Source: Siphonodentalium dalli (lineage: Eukaryota; Mollusca; Scaphopoda; Gadilida; Siphonodentaliidae). From it: a stretch of 64,000 bases of DNA. This document shows, piece by piece, positions 33,454-45,978 of the stretch. The stretch covers positions 190,387,794 to 190,451,793 of the forward strand of contig CP136064.1 of the NCBI GenBank assembly GCA_032622095.1. The letters run 5' to 3'. The notes under the pieces are model-generated. The model was not told the DNA's origin and did no database searches. It worked only from the letters and a program-made list of their open reading frames with translations. The first letter of the stretch is position 1, and every line of letters begins with the position of its first letter. A program made the translations under genes and the position numbers.

Positions 33454-33525
33454 GGGGATGTAGCTCAGTGGTAGAGCGTTCGCTTTGCATGTGAAAGGCC
33501 CCGGGTTCGATCCCCGGCATCTCCA
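33454..33525 (+). tRNA. tRNA-Ala-TGC: tRNA-Ala(TGC), unit 22, gene B
   Basis: Consensus. Confidence 0.98.
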
Positions 33526-33806
33526 AGAAATACTTTTGCACGAAAGTTAAAATTCGATTATGACGGTTTTGGTGATATAATAGAAACAGCTTTCCCCATC
33601 GTTTTTCCGCGTGAAATCACGAAAACGAAAAAATTACTTTTCTGTATGCTCCGATGATATGCTCCGATGCTCCGTGGTATTGTGTCCTTATATTGCAGTG
33701 TAATTTCTATCATTTTATATTGAGATTAACATACTTCTTTTTTTCGTGGGAAATCAAAGGATTTATTATTTGTCGACAATAATATGGCCTTGCAATTTTA
33801 CGGGCC

Positions 33807-33878
33807 GGGGATGTAGCTCAGTGGTAGAGCGTTCGCTTCGCATGTGAAAGGCCCCGGGTTCAATCCCCGGCATCTCCA
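33807..33878 (+). tRNA. tRNA-Ala-CGC: tRNA-Ala(CGC), unit 23
   Basis: Consensus. Unit 23: 1,509 bp, class U with 'cacacgatc'. Confidence 0.97.
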
Positions 33879-34650
33879 AGGAAGGCGAATTTTGTTACAA
33901 TATCTTGCACTATATTTCATCAATGGCGGGTTTTGGTAAATTTTTACCCCATTCAATCTCATACAAAATTTATAGCACACGATCTATTTTATCAGAGGCT
34001 GCTTTTTGGTAATGTTTTGCACTATTCAAATCTCGCACAAAATCCCATGTGTACATTGTCCTGTATTTTTTATAATTTGTTTTATATATCAGTTCGTTTC
34101 ATCCCATATTTTAGTTGCGGGAGGTAGCGTCTGTTTCACAGCATCACCCATAGAGACAAGTTGACGTCACAGACATGATGCACCATTCGTTCGCAATATG
34201 GACACCCAATAATTTAGTTGGTTGTTTGATTACGACATGTTCAAGATCGAAAATTGGGATCGTCAAGGTCGGTCTCGGAATATTGTTAAATGGACACAAC
34301 TCGTTTAAACCTCAAACACTACGTATACCTAATATGGAAGTCGGAACAATGCAGGTCGATAAATACACGAAACACCGTTATACTCTAAAAATAGTCTTAT
34401 CGAAATCACATTAATTTGACAGCTGTTTTCAATTATTTTTTCTCACAGATTGAGACAAACGCTCTTTATGCGTACCGTATAAGGAATATATAAACAATGA
34501 ACGCTCGATCTTTATTGTCTCGTGCTGATTAATTTTCCGAAAACAATATGACTTGAATAAGTCACGACATGATATGTATACATTTCATGTATTTCTCGAC
34601 ACATTTTGACCCCGAACCGGGCCTGACGAGGAGGGTATGTTCTTTGGCCT

Positions 34651-34722
34651 GGGGATGTAGCTCAGTGGTAGAGCGTTCGCTTTGCATGTGAAAGGCCCCG
34701 GGTTCGATCCCCGGCATCTCCA
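34651..34722 (+). tRNA. tRNA-Ala-TGC: tRNA-Ala(TGC), unit 23, gene A
   Basis: Consensus. Confidence 0.98.
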
Positions 34723-34962
34723 GCACAGTGCTTTCTTTTTATTTGTATGTATGAAGTTTTAATTGCACATGCCGCTGTTATGACTGACTGTCGTGATTTC
34801 ATATACTGGAAAGTCACCATTTGTGAATCGAAACGTTCCGTCCTATATGCATAGCTATTAAATCACAACAAAGCAAATTTACCACTTCATCTGACTTCTC
34901 ATCGAATAATAAATAGCTGTCTAATGTAGTCTCCAAACTTTGACGGACAAATTCTATCAGTT

Positions 34963-35034
34963 GGGGATGTAGCTCAGTGGTAGAGCGTTCGCTTTGCATG
35001 TGAAAGGCCCCGGGTTCGATCCCCGGCATCTCCA
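34963..35034 (+). tRNA. tRNA-Ala-TGC: tRNA-Ala(TGC), unit 23, gene B
   Basis: Consensus. Confidence 0.98.
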
Positions 35035-35315
35035 AGAAATACTTTTGCACGAAAGTTAAAATTCGATTATGACGGTTTTGGTGATATAATAGAAACAGCT
35101 TTCCCCATCGTTTTTCCGCGTGAAATCACGAAAACGAAAAAATTACTTTTCTGTATGCTCCGATGATATGATCCGATGCTCCGTGGTATTGTGTTCTTAT
35201 ATTGCAGTGTAATTTCTATCATTTTATATTGAGATTAACATACTTCTTTTTTTCGTGGGAAATCAAAGGATTTATTATTTGTCGACAATAATATGGCCTT
35301 GCAATTTTACGGGCC

Positions 35316-35387
35316 GGGGATGTAGCTCAGTGGTAGAGCGTTCGCTTCGCATGTGAAAGGCCCCGGGTTCAATCCCCGGCATCTCCA
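35316..35387 (+). tRNA. tRNA-Ala-CGC: tRNA-Ala(CGC), unit 24
   Basis: Consensus. Unit 24: 1,523 bp, class X. Confidence 0.97.
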
Positions 35388-36159
35388 AGGAAGGCGAATT
35401 TTGTTACAATATCTTGCACTATATTTCATCAATGGCGGGTTTTGGTAAATTTTTACCCCATTCAATCTCATACAAAATTTATAGCACTCGATCTATTTTA
35501 TCAGAGGCTGCTTTTTGGTAATGTTTTGCACTATTCAAATCTCGCACAAAATCCCATGTGTACATTGTCCTGTATTTTTTATAATTTGTTTTATATATCA
35601 GTTCGTTTCATCCCATATTTTAGTTGCGGGAGGTAGCGTCTGTTTCACAGCATCACCCATAGAGACAAGTTGACGTCACAGACATGATGCACCATTCGTT
35701 CGCAATATGGACACCCAATAATTTAGTTGGTTGTTTGATTACGACATGTTCAAGATCGAAAATTGGGATCGTCAAGGTCGGTCTCGGAATATTGTTAAAT
35801 GGACACAACTCGTTTAAACCTCAAACAGTACGTATACCTAATATGGAAGTCGGAACAATGCAGGTCGATAAATACACGAAACACCGTTATACTCTAAAAA
35901 TAGTCTTATCGAAATCACATTAATTTGACAGCTGTTTTCAATTATTTTTTCTCACAGATTGAGACAAACGCTCTTTATGCGTACCGTATAAGGAATATAC
36001 AAACAATGAACGCTCGATCTTTATTGTCTCGTGCTGATTAATTTTCCGAAAACAATATGACTTGAATAAGTCACGACATGATATGTATACATTTCATGTA
36101 TTTCTCGACACATTTTGACCCCGAACCGGGCCTGACGAGGAGGGTATGTTCTTTGGCCT

Positions 36160-36231
36160 GGGGATGTAGCTCAGTGGTAGAGCGTTCGCTTTGCATGTGA
36201 AAGGCCCCGGGTTCGATCCCCGGCATCTCCA
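36160..36231 (+). tRNA. tRNA-Ala-TGC: tRNA-Ala(TGC), unit 24, gene A
   Basis: Consensus. Confidence 0.98.
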
Positions 36232-36471
36232 GCACAGTGCTTTCTTTTTATTTGTATGTATGAAGTTTTAATTGCACATGCCGCTGTTATGACTGACTGT
36301 CGTGATTTCATATACTGGAAAGTCACCATTTGTGAATCGAAACGTTCCGTCCTATATGCATAGCTATTAAATCACAACAAAGCAAATTTACCACTTCATC
36401 TGACTTCTCATCGAATAATAAATAGCTGTCTAATGTAGTCTCCAAACTTTGACGGACAAATTCTATCATTT

Positions 36472-36543
36472 GGGGATGTAGCTCAGTGGTAGAGCGTTCG
36501 CTTTGCATGTGAAAGGCCCCGGGTTCGATCCCCGGCATCTCCA
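36472..36543 (+). tRNA. tRNA-Ala-TGC: tRNA-Ala(TGC), unit 24, gene B
   Basis: Consensus, class X leader. Confidence 0.98.
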
Positions 36544-36838
36544 AGAAATACTTTTGCACGAAAGTTAAAATTCGATTATGACGGTTTTGGTGATATTAAT
36601 GGATGTAAATAATAGAAACAGCTTTCCCCATCGTTTTTCCGCGTGAAATCACGAAAACGAAAAAATTACTTTTCTGTATGCTCCGATGATATGATCCGAT
36701 GCTCCGTGGTATTGTGTTCTTATATTGCAGTGTAATTTCTATCATTTTATATTGAGATTAACATACTTCTTTTTTTCGTGGGAAATCAAAGGATTTATTA
36801 TTTGTCGACAATAATATGGCCTTGTAATTTTACGGGCC

Positions 36839-36910
36839 GGGGATGTAGCTCAGTGGTAGAGCGTTCGCTTCGCATGTGAAAGGCCCCGGGTTAAATCCCC
36901 GGCATCTCCA
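36839..36910 (+). tRNA. tRNA-Ala-CGC: tRNA-Ala(CGC), unit 25, T-loop C56 lost
   Basis: Base 56 (36893) is A instead of the near-invariant C, so the G19:C56 tertiary pair and a key B-box base are lost. This copy is probably weak or silent. Unit 25: 1,509 bp, class Y. Confidence 0.88.
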
Positions 36911-37682
36911 AGGAAGGCGAATTTTGTTACAATATCTTGCACTATATTTCATCAATGGCGGGTTTTGGTAAATTTTTACCCCATTCAATCTCATACAAAA
37001 TTTATAGCACTCGATCTATTTTATCAGAGGCTGCTTTTTGGTAATGTTTTGCACTATTCAAATCTCGCACAAAATCCCATGTGTACATTGTCCTGTATTT
37101 TTTATAATTTGTTTTATATATCAGTTCGTTTCATCCCATATTTTAGTTGCGGGAGGTAGCGTCTGTTTCACAGCATCACCCATAGAGACAAGTTGACGTC
37201 ACAGACATGATGCACCATTCGTTCGCAATATGGACACCCAATAATTTAGTTGGTTGTTTGATTACGACATGTTCAAGATCGAAAATTGGGATCGTCAAGG
37301 TCGGTCTCGGAATATTGTTAAATGGACACAACTCGTTTAAACCTCAAACAGTACGTATACCTAATATGGAAGTCGGAACAATGCAGGTCGATAAATACAC
37401 GAAACACCGTTATACTCTAAAAATAGTCTTATCGAAATCACATTAATTTGACAGCTGTTTTCAATTATTTTTTCTCACAGATTGAGACAAACGCTCTTTA
37501 TGCGTACCGTATAAGGAATATATAAACAATGAACGCTCGATCTTTATTGTCTCGTGCTGATTAATTTTCCGAAAACAATATGACTTGAATAAGTCACGAC
37601 ATGATATGTATACATTTCATGTATTTCTCGACACATTTTGACCCCGAACCGGGCCTGACGAGGAGGGTATGTTCTTTGGCCT

Positions 37683-37754
37683 GGGGATGTAGCTCAGTGG
37701 TAGAGCGTTCGCTTTGCATGTGAAAGGCCCCGGGTTCGATCCCCGGCATCTCCA
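37683..37754 (+). tRNA. tRNA-Ala-TGC: tRNA-Ala(TGC), unit 25, gene A
   Basis: Consensus. Confidence 0.98.
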
Positions 37755-37994
37755 GCACAGTGCTTTCTTTTTATTTGTATGTATGAAGTTTTAATTGCAC
37801 ATGCCGCTGTTATGACTGACTGTCGTGATTTCATATACTGGAAAGTCACCATTTGTGAATCGAAACGTTCCGTCCTATATGCATAGCTATTAAATCACAA
37901 CAAAGCAAATTTACCACTTCATCTGACTTCTCATCGAATAATAAATAGCTGTCTAATGTATTCTCCAAACTTTGACGGACAAATTCTATCAGTT

Positions 37995-38066
37995 GGGGAT
38001 GTAGCTCAGTGGTAGAGCGTTCGCTTTGCATGTGAAAGGCCCCGGGTTCGATCCCCGGCATCTCCA
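37995..38066 (+). tRNA. tRNA-Ala-TGC: tRNA-Ala(TGC), unit 25, gene B
   Basis: Consensus. Confidence 0.98.
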
Positions 38067-38347
38067 AGAAATACTTTTGCACGAAAGTTAAAATTCGATT
38101 ATGACGGTTTTGGTGATATAATAGAAACAGCTTTCCCCATCGTTTTTCCGCGTGAAATCACGAAAACGAAAAAATTACTTTTCTGTATGCTCCGATGATA
38201 TGCTCCGATGCTCCGTGGTATTGTGTCCTTATATTGCAGTGTAATTTCTATCATTTTATATTGAGATTAACATACTTCTTTTTTTCGTGGGAAATCAAAG
38301 GATTTATTATTTGTCGACAATAATATGGCCTTGCAATTTTACGGGCC

Positions 38348-38419
38348 GGGGATGTAGCTCAGTGGTAGAGCGTTCGCTTCGCATGTGAAAGGCCCCGGGT
38401 TCAATCCCCGGCATCTCCA
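38348..38419 (+). tRNA. tRNA-Ala-CGC: tRNA-Ala(CGC), unit 26
   Basis: Consensus. Unit 26: 1,509 bp, class Z without 'gtatattta'. Confidence 0.97.
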
Positions 38420-39191
38420 AGGAAGGCGAATTTTGTTACAATATCTTGCACTATATTTCATCAATGGCGGGTTTTGGTAAATTTTTACCCCATTCAATCT
38501 CATACAAAATTTATAGCACTGGATCTATTTTATCAGAGGCTGCTTTTTGGTAATGTTTTGCACTATTCAAATCTCGCACAAAATCCCATGTGTACATTGT
38601 CCTGTATTTTTTATAATTTGTTTTATATATCAGTTCGTTTCATCCCATATTTTAGTTGCGGGAGGTAGCGTCTGTTTCACAGCATCACCCATAGAGACAA
38701 GTTGACGTCACAGACATGATGCACCATTCGTTCGCAATATGGACACCCAATAATTTAGTTGGTTGTTTGATTACGACATGTTCAAGATCGAAAATTGGGA
38801 TCGTCAAGGTCGGTCTCGGAATATTGTTAAATGGACACAACTCGTTTAAACCTCAAACAGTACGTATACCTAATATGGAAGTCGGAACAATGCAGGTCGA
38901 TAAATACACGAAACACCGTTATACTCTAAAAATAGTCTTATCGAAATCACATTAATTTGACAGCTGTTTTCAATTATTTTTTCTCACAGATTGAGACAAA
39001 CGCTCTTTATGCGTACCGTATAAGGAATATATAAACAATGAACGCTCGATCTTTATTGTCTCGTGCTGATTAATTTTCCGAAAACAATATGACTTGAATA
39101 AGTCACGACATGATATGTATACATTTCATGTATTTCTCGACACATTTTGACCCCGAACCGGGCCTGACGAGGAGGGTATGTTCTTTGGCCT

Positions 39192-39263
39192 GGGGATGTA
39201 GCTCAGTGGTAGAGCGTTCGCTTTGCATGTGAAAGGCCCCGGGTTCGATCCCCGGCATCTCCA
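39192..39263 (+). tRNA. tRNA-Ala-TGC: tRNA-Ala(TGC), unit 26, gene A
   Basis: Consensus. Confidence 0.98.
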
Positions 39264-39503
39264 GCACAGTGCTTTCTTTTTATTTGTATGTATGAAGTTT
39301 TAATTGCACATGCCGCTGTTATGACTGACTGTCGTGATTTCATATACTGGAAAGTCACCATTTGTGAATCGAAACGTTCCGTCCTATATGCATAGCTATT
39401 AAATCACAACAAAGCAAATTTACCACTTCATCTGACTTCTCATCGAATAATAAATAGCTGTCTAATGTATTCTCCAAACTTTGACGGACAAATTCTATCA
39501 GTT

Positions 39504-39575
39504 GGGGATGTAGCTCAGTGGTAGAGCGTTCGCTTTGCATGTGAAAGGCCCCGGGTTCGATCCCCGGCATCTCCA
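39504..39575 (+). tRNA. tRNA-Ala-TGC: tRNA-Ala(TGC), unit 26, gene B
   Basis: Consensus. Confidence 0.98.
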
Positions 39576-39856
39576 AGAAATACTTTTGCACGAAAGTTAA
39601 AATTCGATTATGACGGTTTTGGTGATATAATAGAAACAGCTTTCCCCATCGTTTTTCCGCGTGAAATCACGAAAACGAAAAAATTACTTTTCTGTATGCT
39701 CCGATGATATGATCCGATGCTCCGTGGTATTGTGTTCTTATATTGCAGTGTAATTTCTATCATTTTATATTGAGATTAACATACTTCTTTTTTTCGTGGG
39801 AAATCAAAGGATTTATTATTTGTCGACAATAATATGGCCTTGCAATTTTACGGGCC

Positions 39857-39928
39857 GGGGATGTAGCTCAGTGGTAGAGCGTTCGCTTCGCATGTGAAAG
39901 GCCCCGGGTTCAATCCCCGGCATCTCCA
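39857..39928 (+). tRNA. tRNA-Ala-CGC: tRNA-Ala(CGC), unit 27
   Basis: Consensus. Unit 27: 1,523 bp, class X. Confidence 0.97.
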
Positions 39929-40700
39929 AGGAAGGCGAATTTTGTTACAATATCTTGCACTATATTTCATCAATGGCGGGTTTTGGTAAATTTTTACCCC
40001 ATTCAATCTCATACAAAATTTATAGCACTCGATCTATTTTATCAGAGGCTGCTTTTTGGTAATGTTTTGCACTATTCAAATCTCGCACAAAATCCCATGT
40101 GTACATTGTCCTGTATTTTTTATAATTTGTTTTATATATCAGTTCGTTTCATCCCATATTTTAGTTGCGGGAGGTAGCGTCTGTTTCACAGCATCACCCA
40201 TAGAGACAAGTTGACGTCACAGACATGATGCACCATTCGTTCGCAATATGGACACCCAATAATTTAGTTGGTTGTTTGATTACGACATGTTCAAGATCGA
40301 AAATTGGGATCGTCAAGGTCGGTCTCGGAATATTGTTAAATGGACACAACTCGTTTAAACCTCAAACAGTACGTATACCTAATATGGAAGTCGGAACAAT
40401 GCAGGTCGATAAATACACGAAACACCGTTATACTCTAAAAATAGTCTTATCGAAATCACATTAATTTGACAGCTGTTTTCAATTATTTTTTCTCACAGAT
40501 TGAGACAAACGCTCTTTATGCGTACCGTATAAGGAATATACAAACAATGAACGCTCGATCTTTATTGTCTCGTGCTGATTAATTTTCCGAAAACAATATG
40601 ACTTGAATAAGTCACGACATGATATGTATACATTTCATGTATTTCTCGACACATTTTGACCCCGAACCGGGCCTGACGAGGAGGGTATGTTCTTTGGCCT

Positions 40701-40772
40701 GGGGATGTAGCTCAGTGGTAGAGCGTTCGCTTTGCATGTGAAAGGCCCCGGGTTCGATCCCCGGCATCTCCA
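40701..40772 (+). tRNA. tRNA-Ala-TGC: tRNA-Ala(TGC), unit 27, gene A
   Basis: Consensus. Confidence 0.98.
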
Positions 40773-41012
40773 GCACAGTGCTTTCTTTTTATTTGTATGT
40801 ATGAAGTTTTAATTGCACATGCCGCTGTTATGACTGACTGTCGTGATTTCATATACTGGAAAGTCACCATTTGTGAATCGAAACGTTCCGTCCTATATGC
40901 ATAGCTATTAAATCACAACAAAGCAAATTTACCACTTCATCTGACTTCTCATCGAATAATAAATAGCTGTCTAATGTAGTCTCCAAACTTTGACGGACAA
41001 ATTCTATCATTT

Positions 41013-41084
41013 GGGGATGTAGCTCAGTGGTAGAGCGTTCGCTTTGCATGTGAAAGGCCCCGGGTTCGATCCCCGGCATCTCCA
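41013..41084 (+). tRNA. tRNA-Ala-TGC: tRNA-Ala(TGC), unit 27, gene B
   Basis: Consensus, class X leader. Confidence 0.98.
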
Positions 41085-41379
41085 AGAAATACTTTTGCAC
41101 GAAAGTTAAAATTCGATTATGACGGTTTTGGTGATATTAATGGATGTAAATAATAGAAACAGCTTTCCCCATCGTTTTTCCGCGTGAAATCACGAAAACG
41201 AAAAAATTACTTTTCTGTATGCTCCGATGATATGATCCGATGCTCCGTGGTATTGTGTTCTTATATTGCAGTGTAATTTCTATCATTTTATATTGAGATT
41301 AACATACTTCTTTTTTTCGTGGGAAATCAAAGGATTTATTATTTGTCGACAATAATATGGCCTTGTAATTTTACGGGCC

Positions 41380-41451
41380 GGGGATGTAGCTCAGTGGTAG
41401 AGCGTTCGCTTCGCATGTGAAAGGCCCCGGGTTCAATCCCCGGCATCTCCA
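41380..41451 (+). tRNA. tRNA-Ala-CGC: tRNA-Ala(CGC), unit 28
   Basis: Consensus C56, unlike its counterpart unit 25. Unit 28: 1,509 bp, class Y. Confidence 0.97.
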
Positions 41452-42223
41452 AGGAAGGCGAATTTTGTTACAATATCTTGCACTATATTTCATCAATGGC
41501 GGGTTTTGGTAAATTTTTACCCCATTCAATCTCATACAAAATTTATAGCACTCGATCTATTTTATCAGAGGCTGCTTTTTGGTAATGTTTTGCACTATTC
41601 AAATCTCGCACAAAATCCCATGTGTACATTGTCCTGTATTTTTTATAATTTGTTTTATATATCAGTTCGTTTCATCCCATATTTTAGTTGCGGGAGGTAG
41701 CGTCTGTTTCACAGCATCACCCATAGAGACAAGTTGACGTCACAGACATGATGCACCATTCGTTCGCAATATGGACACCCAATAATTTAGTTGGTTGTTT
41801 GATTACGACATGTTCAAGATCGAAAATTGGGATCGTCAAGGTCGGTCTCGGAATATTGTTAAATGGACACAACTCGTTTAAACCTCAAACAGTACGTATA
41901 CCTAATATGGAAGTCGGAACAATGCAGGTCGATAAATACACGAAACACCGTTATACTCTAAAAATAGTCTTATCGAAATCACATTAATTTGACAGCTGTT
42001 TTCAATTATTTTTTCTCACAGATTGAGACAAACGCTCTTTATGCGTACCGTATAAGGAATATATAAACAATGAACGCTCGATCTTTATTGTCTCGTGCTG
42101 ATTAATTTTCCGAAAACAATATGACTTGAATAAGTCACGACATGATATGTATACATTTCATGTATTTCTCGACACATTTTGACCCCGAACCGGGCCTGAC
42201 GAGGAGGGTATGTTCTTTGGCCT

Positions 42224-42295
42224 GGGGATGTAGCTCAGTGGTAGAGCGTTCGCTTTGCATGTGAAAGGCCCCGGGTTCGATCCCCGGCATCTCCA
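42224..42295 (+). tRNA. tRNA-Ala-TGC: tRNA-Ala(TGC), unit 28, gene A
   Basis: Consensus. Confidence 0.98.
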
Positions 42296-42535
42296 GCACA
42301 GTGCTTTCTTTTTATTTGTATGTATGAAGTTTTAATTGCACATGCCGCTGTTATGACTGACTGTCGTGATTTCATATACTGGAAAGTCACCATTTGTGAA
42401 TCGAAACGTTCCGTCCTATATGCATAGCTATTAAATCACAACAAAGCAAATTTACCACTTCATCTGACTTCTCATCGAATAATAAATAGCTGTCTAATGT
42501 ATTCTCCAAACTTTGACGGACAAATTCTATCAGTT

Positions 42536-42607
42536 GGGGATGTAGCTCAGTGGTAGAGCGTTCGCTTTGCATGTGAAAGGCCCCGGGTTCGATCCCCGGC
42601 ATCTCCA
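42536..42607 (+). tRNA. tRNA-Ala-TGC: tRNA-Ala(TGC), unit 28, gene B
   Basis: Consensus. Confidence 0.98.
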
Positions 42608-42888
42608 AGAAATACTTTTGCACGAAAGTTAAAATTCGATTATGACGGTTTTGGTGATATAATAGAAACAGCTTTCCCCATCGTTTTTCCGCGTGAAATC
42701 ACGAAAACGAAAAAATTACTTTTCTGTATGCTCCGATGATATGCTCCGATGCTCCGTGGTATTGTGTCCTTATATTGCAGTGTAATTTCTATCATTTTAT
42801 ATTGAGATTAACATACTTCTTTTTTTCGTGGGAAATCAAAGGATTTATTATTTGTCGACAATAATATGGCCTTGCAATTTTACGGGCC

Positions 42889-42960
42889 GGGGATGTAGCT
42901 CAGTGGTAGAGCGTTCGCTTCGCATGTGAAAGGCCCCGGGTTCAATCCCCGGCATCTCCA
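42889..42960 (+). tRNA. tRNA-Ala-CGC: tRNA-Ala(CGC), unit 29
   Basis: Consensus. Unit 29: 1,509 bp, class Z without 'gtatattta'; last unit with 'gtattctcc'. Confidence 0.97.
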
Positions 42961-43732
42961 AGGAAGGCGAATTTTGTTACAATATCTTGCACTATATTTC
43001 ATCAATGGCGGGTTTTGGTAAATTTTTACCCCATTCAATCTCATACAAAATTTATAGCACTGGATCTATTTTATCAGAGGCTGCTTTTTGGTAATGTTTT
43101 GCACTATTCAAATCTCGCACAAAATCCCATGTGTACATTGTCCTGTATTTTTTATAATTTGTTTTATATATCAGTTCGTTTCATCCCATATTTTAGTTGC
43201 GGGAGGTAGCGTCTGTTTCACAGCATCACCCATAGAGACAAGTTGACGTCACAGACATGATGCACCATTCGTTCGCAATATGGACACCCAATAATTTAGT
43301 TGGTTGTTTGATTACGACATGTTCAAGATCGAAAATTGGGATCGTCAAGGTCGGTCTCGGAATATTGTTAAATGGACACAACTCGTTTAAACCTCAAACA
43401 GTACGTATACCTAATATGGAAGTCGGAACAATGCAGGTCGATAAATACACGAAACACCGTTATACTCTAAAAATAGTCTTATCGAAATCACATTAATTTG
43501 ACAGCTGTTTTCAATTATTTTTTCTCACAGATTGAGACAAACGCTCTTTATGCGTACCGTATAAGGAATATATAAACAATGAACGCTCGATCTTTATTGT
43601 CTCGTGCTGATTAATTTTCCGAAAACAATATGACTTGAATAAGTCACGACATGATATGTATACATTTCATGTATTTCTCGACACATTTTGACCCCGAACC
43701 GGGCCTGACGAGGAGGGTATGTTCTTTGGCCT

Positions 43733-43804
43733 GGGGATGTAGCTCAGTGGTAGAGCGTTCGCTTTGCATGTGAAAGGCCCCGGGTTCGATCCCCGGCATC
43801 TCCA
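43733..43804 (+). tRNA. tRNA-Ala-TGC: tRNA-Ala(TGC), unit 29, gene A
   Basis: Consensus. Confidence 0.98.
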
Positions 43805-44044
43805 GCACAGTGCTTTCTTTTTATTTGTATGTATGAAGTTTTAATTGCACATGCCGCTGTTATGACTGACTGTCGTGATTTCATATACTGGAAAGTCACC
43901 ATTTGTGAATCGAAACGTTCCGTCCTATATGCATAGCTATTAAATCACAACAAAGCAAATTTACCACTTCATCTGACTTCTCATCGAATAATAAATAGCT
44001 GTCTAATGTATTCTCCAAACTTTGACGGACAAATTCTATCAGTT

Positions 44045-44116
44045 GGGGATGTAGCTCAGTGGTAGAGCGTTCGCTTTGCATGTGAAAGGCCCCGGGTTCG
44101 ATCCCCGGCATCTCCA
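44045..44116 (+). tRNA. tRNA-Ala-TGC: tRNA-Ala(TGC), unit 29, gene B
   Basis: Consensus. Confidence 0.98.
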
Positions 44117-44397
44117 AGAAATACTTTTGCACGAAAGTTAAAATTCGATTATGACGGTTTTGGTGATATAATAGAAACAGCTTTCCCCATCGTTTTTCCG
44201 CGTGAAATCACGAAAACGAAAAAATTACTTTTCTGTATGCTCCGATGATATGCTCCGATGCTCCGTGGTATTGTGTCCTTATATTGCAGTGTAATTTCTA
44301 TCATTTTATATTGAGATTAACATACTTCTTTTTTTCGTGGGAAATCAAAGGATTTATTATTTGTCGACAATAATATGGCCTTGCAATTTTACGGGCC

Positions 44398-44469
44398 GGG
44401 GATGTAGCTCAGTGGTAGAGCGTTCGCTTCGCATGTGAAAGGCCCCGGGTTCAATCCCCGGCATCTCCA
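44398..44469 (+). tRNA. tRNA-Ala-CGC: tRNA-Ala(CGC), unit 30
   Basis: Consensus. Unit 30: 1,509 bp, first class V unit; TGACGTGA at 44753-44760. Confidence 0.97.
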
Positions 44470-45241
44470 AGGAAGGCGAATTTTGTTACAATATCTTGCA
44501 CTATATTTCATCAATGGCGGGTTTTGGTAAATTTTTACCCCATTCAATCTCATACAAAATTTATAGCACTCGATCTATTTTATCAGAGGCTGCTTTTTGG
44601 TAATGTTTTGCACTATTCAAATCTCGCACAAAATCCCATGTGTACATTGTCCTGTATTTTTTATAATTTGTTTTATATATCAGTTCGTTTCATCCCATAT
44701 TTTAGTTGCGGGAGGTAGCGTCTGTTTCACAGCATCACCCATAGAGACAAGTTGACGTGACAGACATGATGCACCATTCGTTCGCAATATGGACACCCAA
44801 TAATTTAGTTGGTTGTTTGATTACGACATGTTCAAGATCGAAAATTGGGATCGTCAAGGTCGGTCTCGGAATATTGTTAAATGGACACAACTCGTTTAAA
44901 CCTCAAACACTACGTATACCTAATATGGAAGTCGGAACAATGCAGGTCGATAAATACACGAAACACCGTTATACTCTAAAAATAGTCTTATCGAAATCAC
45001 ATTAATTTGACAGCTGTTTTCAATTATTTTTTCTCACAGATTGAGACAAACGCTCTTTATGCGTACCGTATAAGGAATATATAAACAATGAACGCTCGAT
45101 CTTTATTGTCTCGTGCTGATTAATTTTCCGAAAACAATATGACTTGAATAAGTCACGACATGATATGTATACATTTCATGTATTTCTCGACACATTTTGA
45201 CCCCGAACCGGGCCTGACGAGGAGGGTATGTTCTTTGGCCT

Positions 45242-45313
45242 GGGGATGTAGCTCAGTGGTAGAGCGTTCGCTTTGCATGTGAAAGGCCCCGGGTTCGATC
45301 CCCGGCATCTCCA
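45242..45313 (+). tRNA. tRNA-Ala-TGC: tRNA-Ala(TGC), unit 30, gene A
   Basis: Consensus. Confidence 0.98.
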
Positions 45314-45553
45314 GCACAGTGCTTTCTTTTTATTTGTATGTATGAAGTTTTAATTGCACATGCCGCTGTTATGACTGACTGTCGTGATTTCATATACTGG
45401 AAAGTCACCATTTGTGAATCGAAACGTTCCGTCCTATATGCATAGCTATTAAATCACAACAAAGCAAATTTACCACTTCATCTGACTTCTCATCGAATAA
45501 TAAATAGCTGTCTAATGTAGTCTCCAAACTTTGACGGACAAATTCTATCAGTT

Positions 45554-45625
45554 GGGGATGTAGCTCAGTGGTAGAGCGTTCGCTTTGCATGTGAAAGGCC
45601 CCGCGTTCGATCCCCGGCATCTCCA
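45554..45625 (+). tRNA. tRNA-Ala-TGC: tRNA-Ala(TGC), unit 30, gene B, C52 variant
   Basis: Base 52 (45604) is C instead of G. This puts a C:C mismatch in the T stem and changes the first G of the B box, so both folding and TFIIIC binding may suffer. Class V gene B copies all share it. Confidence 0.92.
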
Positions 45626-45906
45626 AGAAATACTTTTGCACGAAAGTTAAAATTCGATTATGACGGTTTTGGTGATATAATAGAAACAGCTTTCCCCATC
45701 GTTTTTCCGCGTGAAATCACGAAAACGAAAAAATTACTTTTCTGTATGCTCCGATGATATGATCCGATGCTCCGTGGTATTGTGTTCTTATATTGCAGTG
45801 TAATTTCTATCATTTTATATTGAGATTAACATACTTCTTTTTTTCGTGGGAAATCAAAGGATTTATTATTTGTCGACAATAATATGGCCTTGCAATTTTA
45901 CGGGCC

Positions 45907-45978
45907 GGGGATGTAGCTCAGTGGTAGAGCGTTCGCTTCGCATGTGAAAGGCCCCGGGTTCAATCCCCGGCATCTCCA
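45907..45978 (+). tRNA. tRNA-Ala-CGC: tRNA-Ala(CGC), unit 31
   Basis: Consensus. Unit 31: 1,509 bp, class U. Confidence 0.97.

Larger units (their letters stand above)
24711..33806 (+). repeat. Six-unit higher-order block, U-X-X-X-Y-Z (units 17-22)
   Basis: A 9,096-bp block that begins with a U unit carrying 'cacacgatc' and ends with a Z unit carrying 'gtatattta' and the encoded CCA. The next block (units 23-26, 33807-39856) restarts with the same U unit and runs U-X-Y-Z. The Z unit before the block (unit 16) matches the Z unit that ends it (unit 22), so both edges show the same junction. Confidence 0.85.
35316..39856 (+). repeat. Three-unit higher-order repeat X-Y-Z, copy 1 (units 24-26)
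   Basis: 4,541 bp (1,523 + 1,509 + 1,509) with the same class order and lengths as the next block (39857-44397). One visible difference is A56 in the CGC gene of unit 25. Confidence 0.88.
39857..44397 (+). repeat. Three-unit higher-order repeat X-Y-Z, copy 2 (units 27-29)
   Basis: 4,541 bp, same order and lengths as units 24-26. The last unit differs in its tail (GCTCC and 'gtgtcc' after gene B, as expected at a junction with the V unit that follows). Confidence 0.88.
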